DNA from: CAZBEA01 sp964519355
Lineage (GTDB): Bacteria > Patescibacteriota > Microgenomatia > Levybacterales > GWA1-39-11
NCBI GenBank assembly: GCA_964519355.1
Contig: CAZFJW010000038.1
Span: 1-12,782, forward strand
Direction: 5' to 3'
Length of the DNA stretch: 12,782 bases
Shown here piece by piece: positions 5,440-12,782 of the stretch; positions within the stretch are counted from its first letter, which is position 1, and each line of letters starts with the position of its first letter. The notes under the pieces are model-generated. The model worked only from the letters and a program-made list of their open reading frames with translations, did not search any database and was not told the DNA's origin. A program made the translations under genes and the position numbers.

Positions 5440-7599
5440 TTAAATTTTTCGTCCGTAGCGTTCTTTTGAAAGCCTGATAACTGTTTCTCTGTTATCATTT
5501 TTAAGGTTTGGGAGAGGAAGGGTCTTGGCAGGGAACGGCATTGAGGTCATGCCGTCAATCGAAAGTTTTACGACAATTTCAAACTTGCCTAAAGATACAA
5601 GTTCATTTTGCGAATAGAGTTCTGCAAATTCTTTTGTAAGAAGAGATGCATCATTCGCACCAGTTACAAAAGTCGCAAGGGTTCCTGCATTTCCAAAAAT
5701 TGCTCTTTGAATGGTTTCGTCTAATTGATCGATGTATTGATTGGCAAGAGTGATCGCAAGACGATATTTTCTCGCCTCTGATAAAATCTTAATAAATGAT
5801 GATGTGGCAAAATTCTGGAACTCATCAACATACAGGAAAAAGTCCCTCCTGTCTTCTTCTTTCATAAATGCTCTATTCATGGCAGCGAGCTGAATCTGAG
5901 TAATAATCATTGCTCCAAGAAGCGCTGCGTTATCCTCTCCCAATTTCCCTTGAGAGAGATTGAGGATAAGAATTTTTCCTTCATTCATTATTTCCTCTAA
6001 ATTAATTGTCGACTTTGGAGAACCAATAATATTACGGATCATTTTAGACGAGACAAATTGACCAACTTTATTCTGAATTGGAGAAACTGCATCAGTTCGA
6101 AGCTTATCATTCATTTTTTCAAATTCGTTTTCCCAGAAGTTGCGAATCACCTGATCCTTAATAAGAGGCACCACTCTCTTTCTATAATCTGGTTCGGAAA
6201 GAATTCTCAGCGCATCAATGAGCGTAACGTCAGGTATTTCAAGAAGAGAAATAATCACATTTCGCAATATATATTCAAGTCTTGGGCCCCAAGAGTTGGC
6301 ATAGATCTTTGAAAAAATAGATACAATTCCCGATGCTATCAAATCCTTGTGCTGTTCGTTTCTGATTTCAAGAACATTCAGTGAGAATGGACGTTCAGTA
6401 TCAAAAGGCTCAAGATACACAACATCATTCATGCGGCGGCGCGGTATGTAATCAATAATTGTCTCTGATAAATCTCCATGAGGATCAATTATGCCAACAC
6501 CTCTATCTTTTCTAATGTCATCAATTGCCATATTGGCGATCAGTGTTGATTTTCCGGCCCCTGTTTTACCCATAAAATAGACATGTTTGCGTCTATCAAC
6601 ATCTTTTATTCCAAAAATTGTCGGGGTATTCTTAAACTCTGTTGTTGCAAAAAAATTAACAAATTTTTTGTCCTCATCTGACATATTCATAGCAGTTGGA
6701 AGATTTTCCGGCGGCTCTCCAGAAAGTGTTCTTCCCCATGCGAGATTTTTAATTCCTGATGTTTGCTTGCCTGGTAAATGCCAGAGGGTTGCAAGTTCTT
6801 GTGCATTTAGGATTTGGTGTTTTTTGTCGCGGTATTTGATTTTTCTTTCAATCATCTTATGAAGCAATTTGCCGCGTCGAAGAAGCGGGCGCCTGAAAAC
6901 GAGCTGGTTTCCTTCACCGAGAGAAAATGCTCCGAAAGTTCCTCCAAGGTTTTGTATGTATGAAAGGGGAAATACATTTTCCGATGCAACAATCAGCCGT
7001 ATCGCCACTTTTCCTCCCTGAAACGCAGTCTTTCGAGCAACAAGTGCAGCTGGAAGCTTTTCTGCTGGAGTAGACGTCTCACCCTCAACTTTTGGAGCGG
7101 GTTTGGTGCCATTAATAGCACTTTGTGCCCAAGGAAAGGTTGCAGGAGCAGTAAGATATTGAATCCCCATAGAAACGCTCGCATCTTGTTTGGACATAAA
7201 TCCAATAAGAGAAGACAAGGGATCAACATTTGCAAAATCCTGATAGGTCTTAATTGGATAGTAGTAAGGCTGAGCAAGCTTCATCTCCCCTACCTCAACA
7301 TTTTTTGCTGAAGTTATTTTAAGAAGAGGATCTTCTGATTTTGTAATAAGACTTCTGGGGTATGACGAAGAAAAAAGACTTGTTACAAAAGTCTCATCCT
7401 CTTCACGAACTACAACATAAAAAGAAATTGACTGCTCAACATAATACATTTCAAATGAGATAATTTTTGGCTTCAGATATAGTCTTTTTATAAGACCCAT
7501 GTGGGAAGGGAAAAGGGCTGAGAAAATTTGAACAGCAGCATCAATAGGAGTCTCGTCGTCTTTAGGATTTCTGACATGCAGATAGAGGAGTTTACTCAT
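5440..7599 (-). CDS. TraG/VirD4-HerA-type conjugation ATPase, Patescibacteria form
   Basis: A 719-residue protein with a C-terminal AAA+/RecA-like motor of the VirD4/TraG coupling-protein and HerA/DUF87 group, which binds DNA and hydrolyses ATP in DNA transfer or pilus-type machines. Walker A is GKTGAGKST at about 344-352, IIDPHGD follows in the first motor strand region, and Walker B is FFLYVDEFQNF at about 587-597. A TraG-like C-terminal region contains EARKYRLAITLANQ. The N-terminal 300 residues have no clear membrane helix and resemble the N-terminal domain common to Patescibacteria homologues. An in-frame GTG at 7605 is 6 nt further upstream, but the TATAAT at 7609-7614 puts the transcript start near 7602, so the ATG at 7599 is preferred. 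It follows ftsH by 27 bp. No other type IV secretion gene is in the window. Confidence 0.85.
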   Translation of the reverse strand: MSKLLYLHVRNPKDDETPIDAAVQIFSALFPSHMGLIKRLYLKPKIISFEMYYVEQSISFYVVVREEDETFVTSLFSSSYPRSLITKSEDPLLKITSAKNVEVGEMKLAQPYYYPIKTYQDFANVDPLSSLIGFMSKQDASVSMGIQYLTAPATFPWAQSAINGTKPAPKVEGETSTPAEKLPAALVARKTAFQGGKVAIRLIVASENVFPLSYIQNLGGTFGAFSLGEGNQLVFRRPLLRRGKLLHKMIERKIKYRDKKHQILNAQELATLWHLPGKQTSGIKNLAWGRTLSGEPPENLPTAMNMSDEDKKFVNFFATTEFKNTPTIFGIKDVDRRKHVYFMGKTGAGKSTLIANMAIDDIRKDRGVGIIDPHGDLSETIIDYIPRRRMNDVVYLEPFDTERPFSLNVLEIRNEQHKDLIASGIVSIFSKIYANSWGPRLEYILRNVIISLLEIPDVTLIDALRILSEPDYRKRVVPLIKDQVIRNFWENEFEKMNDKLRTDAVSPIQNKVGQFVSSKMIRNIIGSPKSTINLEEIMNEGKILILNLSQGKLGEDNAALLGAMIITQIQLAAMNRAFMKEEDRRDFFLYVDEFQNFATSSFIKILSEARKYRLAITLANQYIDQLDETIQRAIFGNAGTLATFVTGANDASLLTKEFAELYSQNELVSLGKFEIVVKLSIDGMTSMPFPAKTLPLPNLKNDNRETVIRLSKERYGRKI

Positions 7600-7608
7600 A
7601 TACACTTC

Positions 7609-7614
7609 ATTATA
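7609..7614 (-). promoter_or_regulatory. -10 element for the ATPase gene
   Basis: TATAAT on the minus strand lies 9 nt before the ATG at 7599. It would start transcription 2-3 nt before that ATG and downstream of the alternative GTG. The -35 region (CTAAAG at 17-nt spacing) is poor. Confidence 0.45.
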
Positions 7615-7626
7615 GCAGGGAAGACT

Positions 7627-9480
7627 TTATACTTTAGCGCTTTTTGCAGGAGTTGCTTTTTTACCAACGATAGCTTCAAATTCATCACTTTCCATGGTCT
7701 CCTTCTTCAGAAGTGCTGCTGCGACAAGATCAAGCGTTTTTCTATTTGCCTTTAGCAATTTTTCAGCATGCTTGTAAGCTTCCTGCATAATTCGATTGAT
7801 TTCAGAATCAATCTGAGCTTGTACATTATCTGAAATTGTTACCGGCTCGTATGGATTATTCCTATCCTCTGTCAGGTTAATTGGGCCCAATGCGCTCATT
7901 CCAAATTGAATAACCATCGTTCGTGCAAGACCGGTTGCCTTTTCAATATCATCTGCTGCTCCTGTGGTCATTTCGGAAAATATCAATTCCTCAGCAACTC
8001 TTCCACCCAGCATTGTTGCAATCTGCTCAAGAAGACGGGACCTGGTCTCATGCACTCTGTCAGATGATGGCGGAATAAGGGTATGACCGAGTGACATACC
8101 GCGTCCTACAATTGAAATTCTGTGCACTGGATCGGTGTGAGTCATAAAATGAGAAACAAGTGCATGACCTGATTCGTGATATGCCGTAATTTTTTTATCG
8201 TCGTCACTTTGCAACCTCTTCTTTTCAGGGCCAAGTTTGACTTTAGTTGCAGCCTCTTCAAGATGAACCATTTCTATAGCTTTTTTGTTAACACGGGCTG
8301 CAAGAATTGCTGCTTCATTTAGCATATTTTCAAGATCAGCACCAGAAAAACCTACAGTTCGTCTGGCAACCTTTTCCCAATCTACAGCTTTCACAAATGG
8401 TTTGTTTTTTGCATGAATTGAAAGAATTTCACGTCTTCCTTCAAGATCAGGCAAAGACAACATAACTCTTCTGTCAAATCTTCCAGGCCTGACAAGCGCT
8501 GGATCCAGAATATCCGGCCGATTGGTTGCTGCAATTATCACAAGCTGTTCATTGGGAGTAAATCCATCCATCTCAACAAGAATCTGATTCAATGTCTGCT
8601 CTCTTTCATCATGACCTCCCATAATCCCAACTCCACGCTGACGGCCAATTGCATCTACTTCATCAATAAAAATAATTGCTGGCTGTGCCTTTTTGGCTGT
8701 TAAGAAAAGATCCCGCACACGAGCCGCTCCAACACCGACAAGCATTTCCATAAATTCAGACCCTGCAATTGAGAAAAAGGCAACTTTTGCTTCCCCTGCA
8801 ACTGCTCGAGCAAGTAGCGTCTTTCCAGTTCCGCTTGGCCCTACAAGAAGTACTCCCTTTGGAGTTCTTGCTCCCATTGCGCGATATTTTTCAGGATGTT
8901 TTAGGAAATCTACAATTTCAGTAAGTTCTTGTTTGGCCTCGTCAACCCCAGCAACATCATTAAATGTAACGTTAGGGAAAAATTTATTAAAAGCCTTTGC
9001 CTTAGAAGATCCAAATTGAAAAACGCTGTCTTGTGCTCCTCTTGCCTGACGGAATATAAAATAGAAAAATCCGATGATGATAAGAACTGGTAGAAATGTT
9101 GAAATAATTCCGATAAATGTTGCAAGTCCCCGATCGTCCTTAACAGTAATTTTGAGTTTGGTTGAATCCACACCAGCATCCTTGAAAACCTCATAAAGCG
9201 AGGTGTCAGACTCTTTCTTGCTAATTGCTTTCTTTCCATCTTTGTATTGAATTTCAAGTTTTGCATCTGAAACAACAATTGATTCTATCTTTTTAGCTTT
9301 TGCATCTGAAACAACCTGAGATATCGCGATTTCACTGCCAGTTGTTGTCGAAGAGAAATTTCCAGCCCCGGCAAGAATAAAGAGAATAAAAAGACCGAGA
9401 AACCCCCACAAAATAAAATCTTTCCAACTGAATTGAAATTTTAGTTTTTTCGAGGATCTTTTCTTAGAGGGAATATTCAT
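7627..9480 (-). CDS. ftsH: ATP-dependent zinc metalloprotease FtsH
   Basis: A 617-residue membrane-anchored AAA+ protease that extracts and degrades misassembled membrane proteins and some cytosolic regulators. Order: basic N-terminus, transmembrane helix 22-42, a short extracytoplasmic domain, transmembrane helix 121-143, then the ATPase with Walker A GPSGTGKT (214-221; the usual second Pro is Ser), Walker B IIFIDEVDAIG (269-279) and a second region of homology with ATNRPD and RPGRFDR. The protease follows, with HESGH (435-439) and the third zinc ligand D511 in GAADDI. The pore-loop Phe normally in MFVG is Leu247. Length is normal. The gene has its own promoter within the end of yidD and no Shine-Dalgarno. 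Adjacent yidD fits a membrane-protein insertion and quality-control pairing. Confidence 0.97.
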   Translation of the reverse strand: MNIPSKKRSSKKLKFQFSWKDFILWGFLGLFILFILAGAGNFSSTTTGSEIAISQVVSDAKAKKIESIVVSDAKLEIQYKDGKKAISKKESDTSLYEVFKDAGVDSTKLKITVKDDRGLATFIGIISTFLPVLIIIGFFYFIFRQARGAQDSVFQFGSSKAKAFNKFFPNVTFNDVAGVDEAKQELTEIVDFLKHPEKYRAMGARTPKGVLLVGPSGTGKTLLARAVAGEAKVAFFSIAGSEFMEMLVGVGAARVRDLFLTAKKAQPAIIFIDEVDAIGRQRGVGIMGGHDEREQTLNQILVEMDGFTPNEQLVIIAATNRPDILDPALVRPGRFDRRVMLSLPDLEGRREILSIHAKNKPFVKAVDWEKVARRTVGFSGADLENMLNEAAILAARVNKKAIEMVHLEEAATKVKLGPEKKRLQSDDDKKITAYHESGHALVSHFMTHTDPVHRISIVGRGMSLGHTLIPPSSDRVHETRSRLLEQIATMLGGRVAEELIFSEMTTGAADDIEKATGLARTMVIQFGMSALGPINLTEDRNNPYEPVTISDNVQAQIDSEINRIMQEAYKHAEKLLKANRKTLDLVAAALLKKETMESDEFEAIVGKKATPAKSAKV

Positions 9481-9487
9481 TCTGCAA

Positions 9488-9516
9488 ATTATAGATGTTT
9501 TTTGACCTTTTGTCGA
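9488..9516 (-). promoter_or_regulatory. Promoter giving a leaderless ftsH transcript
   Basis: TCGACA (9516-9511), a 17-nt spacer and TATAAT (9493-9488) on the minus strand. The ATG of ftsH follows the TATAAT by only 7 nt, so +1 is at about the base before the start codon. The -10 box contains the TAA stop of yidD. Confidence 0.7.
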
Positions 9517-9755
9517 GCCTTATTTGCTGGCACAGGATCATAACCAGAGCCTCCCCATGGATGACATCGCCCAATCCTTCTGACAGCAAATAGTGTCCCT
9601 TTCAAGGTTCCATGAGATCGAATTGCTTCTTGAGCATAATTTGAGCAAGTCGGCGCATAACGACATGATCCTTCAAAAGGAAACAGAATTCCAATGAATA
9701 ATATCTGAGGGAAGAATTTATAGAAAGATATGATACTTGTTAAGATTTTATTCAT
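9489..9755 (-). CDS. yidD: Membrane protein insertion efficiency factor YidD
   Basis: An 88-residue protein with the full YidD signature: a hydrophobic/amphipathic N-terminal segment (about 3-28), then GSCRYAPTCSNYA with C31 and C37, a helix AIRSHGTLKGTLFAVRR, and RIGRCHPWGGSGYDPVP with C64. YidD sits on the inner face of the membrane and helps YidC insert proteins. Length is usual for the family. Its ATG overlaps the acylphosphatase stop as TAATG, so it is translationally coupled. In many bacteria it neighbours rnpA and yidC; here it neighbours ftsH instead. There is no Shine-Dalgarno. Confidence 0.95.
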   Translation of the reverse strand: MNKILTSIISFYKFFPQILFIGILFPFEGSCRYAPTCSNYAQEAIRSHGTLKGTLFAVRRIGRCHPWGGSGYDPVPANKARQKVKKHL

Positions 9756-10033
9756 TAGAATGTTGGCATCTTTTCAAAAGATTCGTATTTTTCACCCATC
9801 TCTTCGTGATCCAGCACAACACTAGTCACTTCAGAAAGCATTGAGCCATGCCAGAGTTTTTTAGTAAACAAGTTAATTTTTTCTCTTGGTCCTTGCGCCA
9901 CAATCTCCACTCTTCCATCTGACAAATTTCTCGTCCAGCCCTTTATGCCCATTTTGCGGGCAATGTGAATCGCAAAAGCACGATAGCCTACGCCTTGAAC
10001 CTGACCGGAAACGAAAATGTGTACTTGAATCAT
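9755..10033 (-). CDS. acyP: Acylphosphatase
   Basis: A 92-residue enzyme that hydrolyses carboxyl-phosphate bonds such as acetyl or carbamoyl phosphate. It shows the family motif GQVQGVGYR with the phosphate-binding R18, and GWTRNLSDGRVE with catalytic N36. The expected small alpha/beta sandwich length is complete. It lies 22 nt after trpS and overlaps yidD by one base (TAATG). There is no Shine-Dalgarno. The C-terminal end differs from the common G-F-x-x-R/Y ending, but the catalytic half is intact. Confidence 0.94.
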   Translation of the reverse strand: MIQVHIFVSGQVQGVGYRAFAIHIARKMGIKGWTRNLSDGRVEIVAQGPREKINLFTKKLWHGSMLSEVTSVVLDHEEMGEKYESFEKMPTF

Positions 10034-10055
10034 AAAAATTGAGGCAAAAAGGTGA

Positions 10056-10913
10056 CTATTTCAATCCCATTTTCTCTTTTACTTCAGAAATTGTTTGTTG
10101 TGCGGCAGTTCGTGCTTTTTGAGCACCTTCTTCAATTACTCTATTTACATACTCGGGATTTTGTTCGAGTTCTCTCCTCTTGTCTTGGATTGGCTGCAGT
10201 TCATTAAAAATAGCTTCAGATAACTCTTGCTTTAAATCTCCATATCTAATTCCAGTCGAAACATATAAATCTTTATATTCCTTTGCTTTTTCTTTCCCTT
10301 GGAATAATTCAACAAAACGAATTACGCCAAATAATGGACCTTCCCTTGGTGGATCGAAATTTTGATCAAGAGTTCCAACTCCGCTATCTGTCGGGATTTT
10401 TGCAATCTTTGCCTTTATTTCATCGAGTGTGTCTGTTAAATTAATAAAGCTTCCCTCCACTGACTTGCTCATTTTTCCCTCACCTGTCAAAGACGGCACA
10501 TATTCACCTTCTGTAGCAAATCGGGTTGGTTCAGGAAAATCTGTTCCATAGTCTTGATTCATGCGNNNNNNNNNNNNNNNNNNNNNNNNNNNNNNNNNNN
10601 NNNNNNNNNNNNNNNNNNNNNNNNNNNNNNNNNNNNNNNNNNNNNNNNNNNNNNNNNNNNNNNNNTGCTGAAAAATCACTGACTTTTCCGGATCAAGCCC
10701 TGCTGCAAGATAGTCAAGAATAACTTCACGTCTATTGCGGCGTAACTCTTCTATATTATATGGAGTAGTTATTGTGTGAGCATCTGCCACCATATAAAAA
10801 GTCTCAAAATTAGGATCATCTTGAAGCGTAAGCATACCTTTTACTGCTCCGAGATAGTTACCTAAGTGGAGTCTGCCTGTAGCTCTTATTCCTGATAAAA
10901 CGCGTTTTTTCAT
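10056..10913 (-). CDS. trpS: Tryptophanyl-tRNA synthetase, interrupted by an assembly gap
   Basis: This class I aminoacyl-tRNA synthetase charges tRNA-Trp. Visible are SGIRATGRLHLGNYLGA with the HIGH-like HLGN (16-19), VADAHTIT, a GLDPEKSVIFQ segment just before the gap, and after it GKMSKS (codons near 10461-10475) and the C-terminal anticodon-binding helices ending in MGLK. A run of 100 N (10566-10665) removes the middle of the catalytic domain. Compared from memory with Bacillus-type TrpRS, roughly 80-85 residues should lie there, so the real gap is probably nearer 250 nt than 100. The frame happens to match across the N run, which is not evidence of true length. It lies 17 nt after murD. 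Confidence 0.95.
   Translation of the reverse strand: MKKRVLSGIRATGRLHLGNYLGAVKGMLTLQDDPNFETFYMVADAHTITTPYNIEELRRNRREVILDYLAAGLDPEKSVIFQXXXXXXXXXXXXXXXXXXXXXXXXXXXXXXXXXXRMNQDYGTDFPEPTRFATEGEYVPSLTGEGKMSKSVEGSFINLTDTLDEIKAKIAKIPTDSGVGTLDQNFDPPREGPLFGVIRFVELFQGKEKAKEYKDLYVSTGIRYGDLKQELSEAIFNELQPIQDKRRELEQNPEYVNRVIEEGAQKARTAAQQTISEVKEKMGLK
10566..10665. other. Assembly gap of 100 N
   Basis: Exactly 100 undetermined bases inside trpS. A round 100 is a customary placeholder for unknown gap length, so the region is scaffolded rather than contiguous. Confidence 0.99.
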
Positions 10914-10919
10914 AGCCTT

Positions 10920-10925
10920 ATTGTA
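10920..10925 (-). promoter_or_regulatory. Possible -10 element for trpS
   Basis: TACAAT on the minus strand ends 6 nt before the trpS ATG, the same geometry as the ftsH and exonuclease promoters. No good -35 is seen at 16-18 nt, so support is weak. Confidence 0.3.
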
Positions 10926-10930
10926 TCAGA

Positions 10931-12298
10931 TTACAAATTCCTCACTGCTTCGTTGAACTGACCCCCCCGCTCTTTGTAATTTTTAAACATACCAAAGCTT
11001 GCACATGCAGGTGATAACAAAACTACATCGCCCAATTCTGCAATCTCAGAGCACTTGGCAACCGATTCACGCATACTTTTCGTGCCCTCAACTATTTTTA
11101 CATGATCAGGAACTACACCAATCGAATTCTTAATTTGTGCCCATTCTTCACCAATACCAACAATCGCCTTTACATTCTTTGATTCTCTAATTACTTTTCC
11201 AAGCTCAGTAAAATCACTATTTTTACTTGATCCTCCAAGGATAAGAATTTCAGGTTCCGAAAAAGCCTCAATTGCAGCAATGGCTGTTTCGGGAGTTGTT
11301 GAAAAGGAGTCGTTATAGTACTTTACTCCATGAACAGTTCTGATCAACTCAAGTCTATAGGGAAGACCTGTAAAAGATTTAATAACCGGAATTATTGCCC
11401 TCATATCAAGGCCTGCACAGGCTGCAGCGATAATAGCTGCACAAACATTTTCAAGATTATGCCTGCCTGGAAGTGCAACGTCTTTTACATCTACTATTCG
11501 CTCCGCTTTTTCTCCCATTTTTAGCCAGATTGCATTTTCATAAACATAACATCCTTGATCAACTATTTGCTCACGGCTAACCTTATAAACTCTTCCACTC
11601 GTATAGATATCACTTTCATTGGAGGCAGGATAGTCATGATTTACGATCGCAAAGTCCTCTGTGTCTTGAAATCGCAAAAGATTCCGCTTGGCATCCACGT
11701 ACTCCTCAATACCTTCGTGGTAATCCATATGCTCACTGGTAATCATTAATAACACACCAATGTGCGGACTTACTTCAAGATCTTGCAGTTGAAAACTCGA
11801 GAGTTCGAGTACAACTACGGATTCTGGATGAAGGCTATCCAGAAAATCTAAAGGAGGCGTTCCAATGTTTCCCCCAATATGTGCATCCTTCCCTCCTTTT
11901 TTTAACATTTCATAAATAAGAGTTGATGTTGTTCCCTTCCCCTTCGTTCCAGTAACGCCAACTATCATTGATGGGCACTTTTCAAAAAAAAGTTTAGTAG
12001 CAGATGAAATTTTTACACCCATTTTCATCGCATTTTGTATCGAAATCGTAGAAAACCTTACTCCTGGACTTCGAAATATAATATCAAATACACCAAGATC
12101 GATCGTGTCAAGATCCTGAGAAATTATTTCACAGTCGCTCTCTCTTGCTCGACTCACGAACTGACTCACAAGTTCACTTTCCTTGTTCTGGTCAAATATA
12201 GTAACGGACGCCCCCGATTGAGAAAGGTATCGCACCAACGAATCGCCCTCGGTTCCGAGTCCTAAAATAGCAATTTTTTTATCCTTCAATTCGTTCAT
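10931..12298 (-). CDS. murD: UDP-N-acetylmuramoyl-L-alanine--D-glutamate ligase
   Basis: A 455-residue Mur ligase that adds D-glutamate to UDP-MurNAc-L-alanine in cytoplasmic peptidoglycan synthesis. The N-terminal Rossmann domain has ILGLGTEGDS; the ATPase domain has the P-loop TGTKGKGTT (116-124), ELSSFQL, and TSEHMDYH followed by the AKRNLL Lys expected to be carbamylated. The C-terminal domain has NDSFSTTPE (where MurD has NDSKATN-like) and LSPACASFGMFKNYKERG, the strongest MurD marker. Length is typical. The start overlaps the murI stop as ATGA, coupling D-glutamate production by MurI to its use by MurD. Confidence 0.95.
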   Translation of the reverse strand: MNELKDKKIAILGLGTEGDSLVRYLSQSGASVTIFDQNKESELVSQFVSRARESDCEIISQDLDTIDLGVFDIIFRSPGVRFSTISIQNAMKMGVKISSATKLFFEKCPSMIVGVTGTKGKGTTSTLIYEMLKKGGKDAHIGGNIGTPPLDFLDSLHPESVVVLELSSFQLQDLEVSPHIGVLLMITSEHMDYHEGIEEYVDAKRNLLRFQDTEDFAIVNHDYPASNESDIYTSGRVYKVSREQIVDQGCYVYENAIWLKMGEKAERIVDVKDVALPGRHNLENVCAAIIAAACAGLDMRAIIPVIKSFTGLPYRLELIRTVHGVKYYNDSFSTTPETAIAAIEAFSEPEILILGGSSKNSDFTELGKVIRESKNVKAIVGIGEEWAQIKNSIGVVPDHVKIVEGTKSMRESVAKCSEIAELGDVVLLSPACASFGMFKNYKERGGQFNEAVRNL

Positions 12299-12782
12299 AT
12301 TGCACGTATTGTATCACTCTCATCACCCATTACGCCTTTCACCAGCTTTTTGAAATTCTCTACATCTCCCGTCGTTAAATACTCAATCGAGCGGGTATTT
12401 GTGTCAGAAAGAATATTCTCTTGAAAAAGCACCCTTTGAACATGACGAGCAACAGCACCGCCTGAATCAAGCACTAATACTTCCATTCCCAAAACACCCT
12501 CAATCTTATCTCTAATCAGCGGGAAATGTGAACATCCAAGAGCAAGAGTATCGATACCTATATTACTAAATGGTGCAAGTGTCTTCTTTAGAATTTGGTC
12601 AAATTCAAAAGAATCAACAGCGCCTTTCTCTATCAAAGGAACAAGATCATCCGTCCCGATCGATACAACTTCACAAAAAGATGCATACTGATGAATCAGA
12701 CGTGCTTGGTATTCACTCTTCGAGGTCGTAGAGGTTGAGAGAACCCCAATTTTTCTTTTTTTACTCAGTTCTGCTGCGCGTT
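12295..12782 (-). CDS. murI: Glutamate racemase, 5' part outside window
   Basis: About 162 C-terminal residues of MurI, which makes D-glutamate from L-glutamate for peptidoglycan. The frame is open to the right edge of the window, so the N-terminal half with the first catalytic Cys is outside. Visible are KRKIGVLSTSTT, a DDLVPLIEKGAV segment, and GIDTLALGCSHFPLI with the second catalytic Cys and adjacent His, followed by LDSGGAVARHV. In-frame TTG at 12636 is internal, not the start. The stop overlaps the murD ATG. Confidence 0.95.
   Translation of the reverse strand, partial: RAAELSKKRKIGVLSTSTTSKSEYQARLIHQYASFCEVVSIGTDDLVPLIEKGAVDSFEFDQILKKTLAPFSNIGIDTLALGCSHFPLIRDKIEGVLGMEVLVLDSGGAVARHVQRVLFQENILSDTNTRSIEYLTTGDVENFKKLVKGVMGDESDTIRAI

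Noticed and set aside
1..12782. CRISPR array, tRNA or rRNA genes
   Set aside because: No regularly spaced repeats and no tRNA or rRNA sequence signatures were seen on either strand.

Overview
The window looks like a piece of a Patescibacteria (Candidate Phyla Radiation) genome, probably Microgenomates-like. This is inferred from the AT-rich core genes, tight single-strand packing, a VirD4/HerA-type ATPase directly after yidD-ftsH, and promoters placed almost on top of start codons. No 16S gene is present, so the placement is tentative. Every supported gene lies on the minus strand, so transcription runs from high to low coordinates.

Right block (12782 to 5440), AT-rich: murI (5' end outside the window), murD (ATGA overlap with murI), trpS (interrupted by a 100-N assembly gap), acyP, yidD (TAATG overlap with acyP), ftsH with its own promoter inside the end of yidD, and a large TraG/VirD4-like ATPase. 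These supply D-glutamate and the peptidoglycan precursor, tRNA-Trp charging, membrane-protein insertion and quality control, and a DNA-transfer-type motor. Left block (2420 to 1), also AT-rich: a stand-alone 5'-3' exonuclease, a HAD phosphatase-like protein and a GT4-type glycosyltransferase (3' end outside the window). They are packed with 1 to 4 bp gaps or overlaps.

Between the blocks lies a compositional island (about 2440 to 5430). It carries two GC-rich genes, a class I fructose-bisphosphate aldolase and an unrecognised 232-residue membrane protein. G or C ends 29 of the first 40 aldolase codons and 34 of the first 40 membrane-protein codons, against 14 of 40 in ftsH. Both island genes have strong Shine-Dalgarno sequences and long 5' leaders, whereas the flanking genes have none and look leaderless or nearly so. 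The island is either a horizontally acquired cassette or a chimeric join in a scaffolded assembly, and the sequence alone cannot decide.

The island is full of RNA structure. Both leaders start at a good sigma70-type promoter and soon reach a hairpin followed by the same U-rich tract (TTTTGTTCTTT). Each then has a second long hairpin, and the membrane-protein gene also has its Shine-Dalgarno inside a palindrome. About 335 nt after the membrane-protein gene is an almost continuous series of hairpins ending in a U-tract. In many of these stems the apparent mismatches are G-U pairs only when read on the minus strand, which is the signature of a functional RNA on that strand. These leader and trailer RNAs are the best candidates here for something undescribed.
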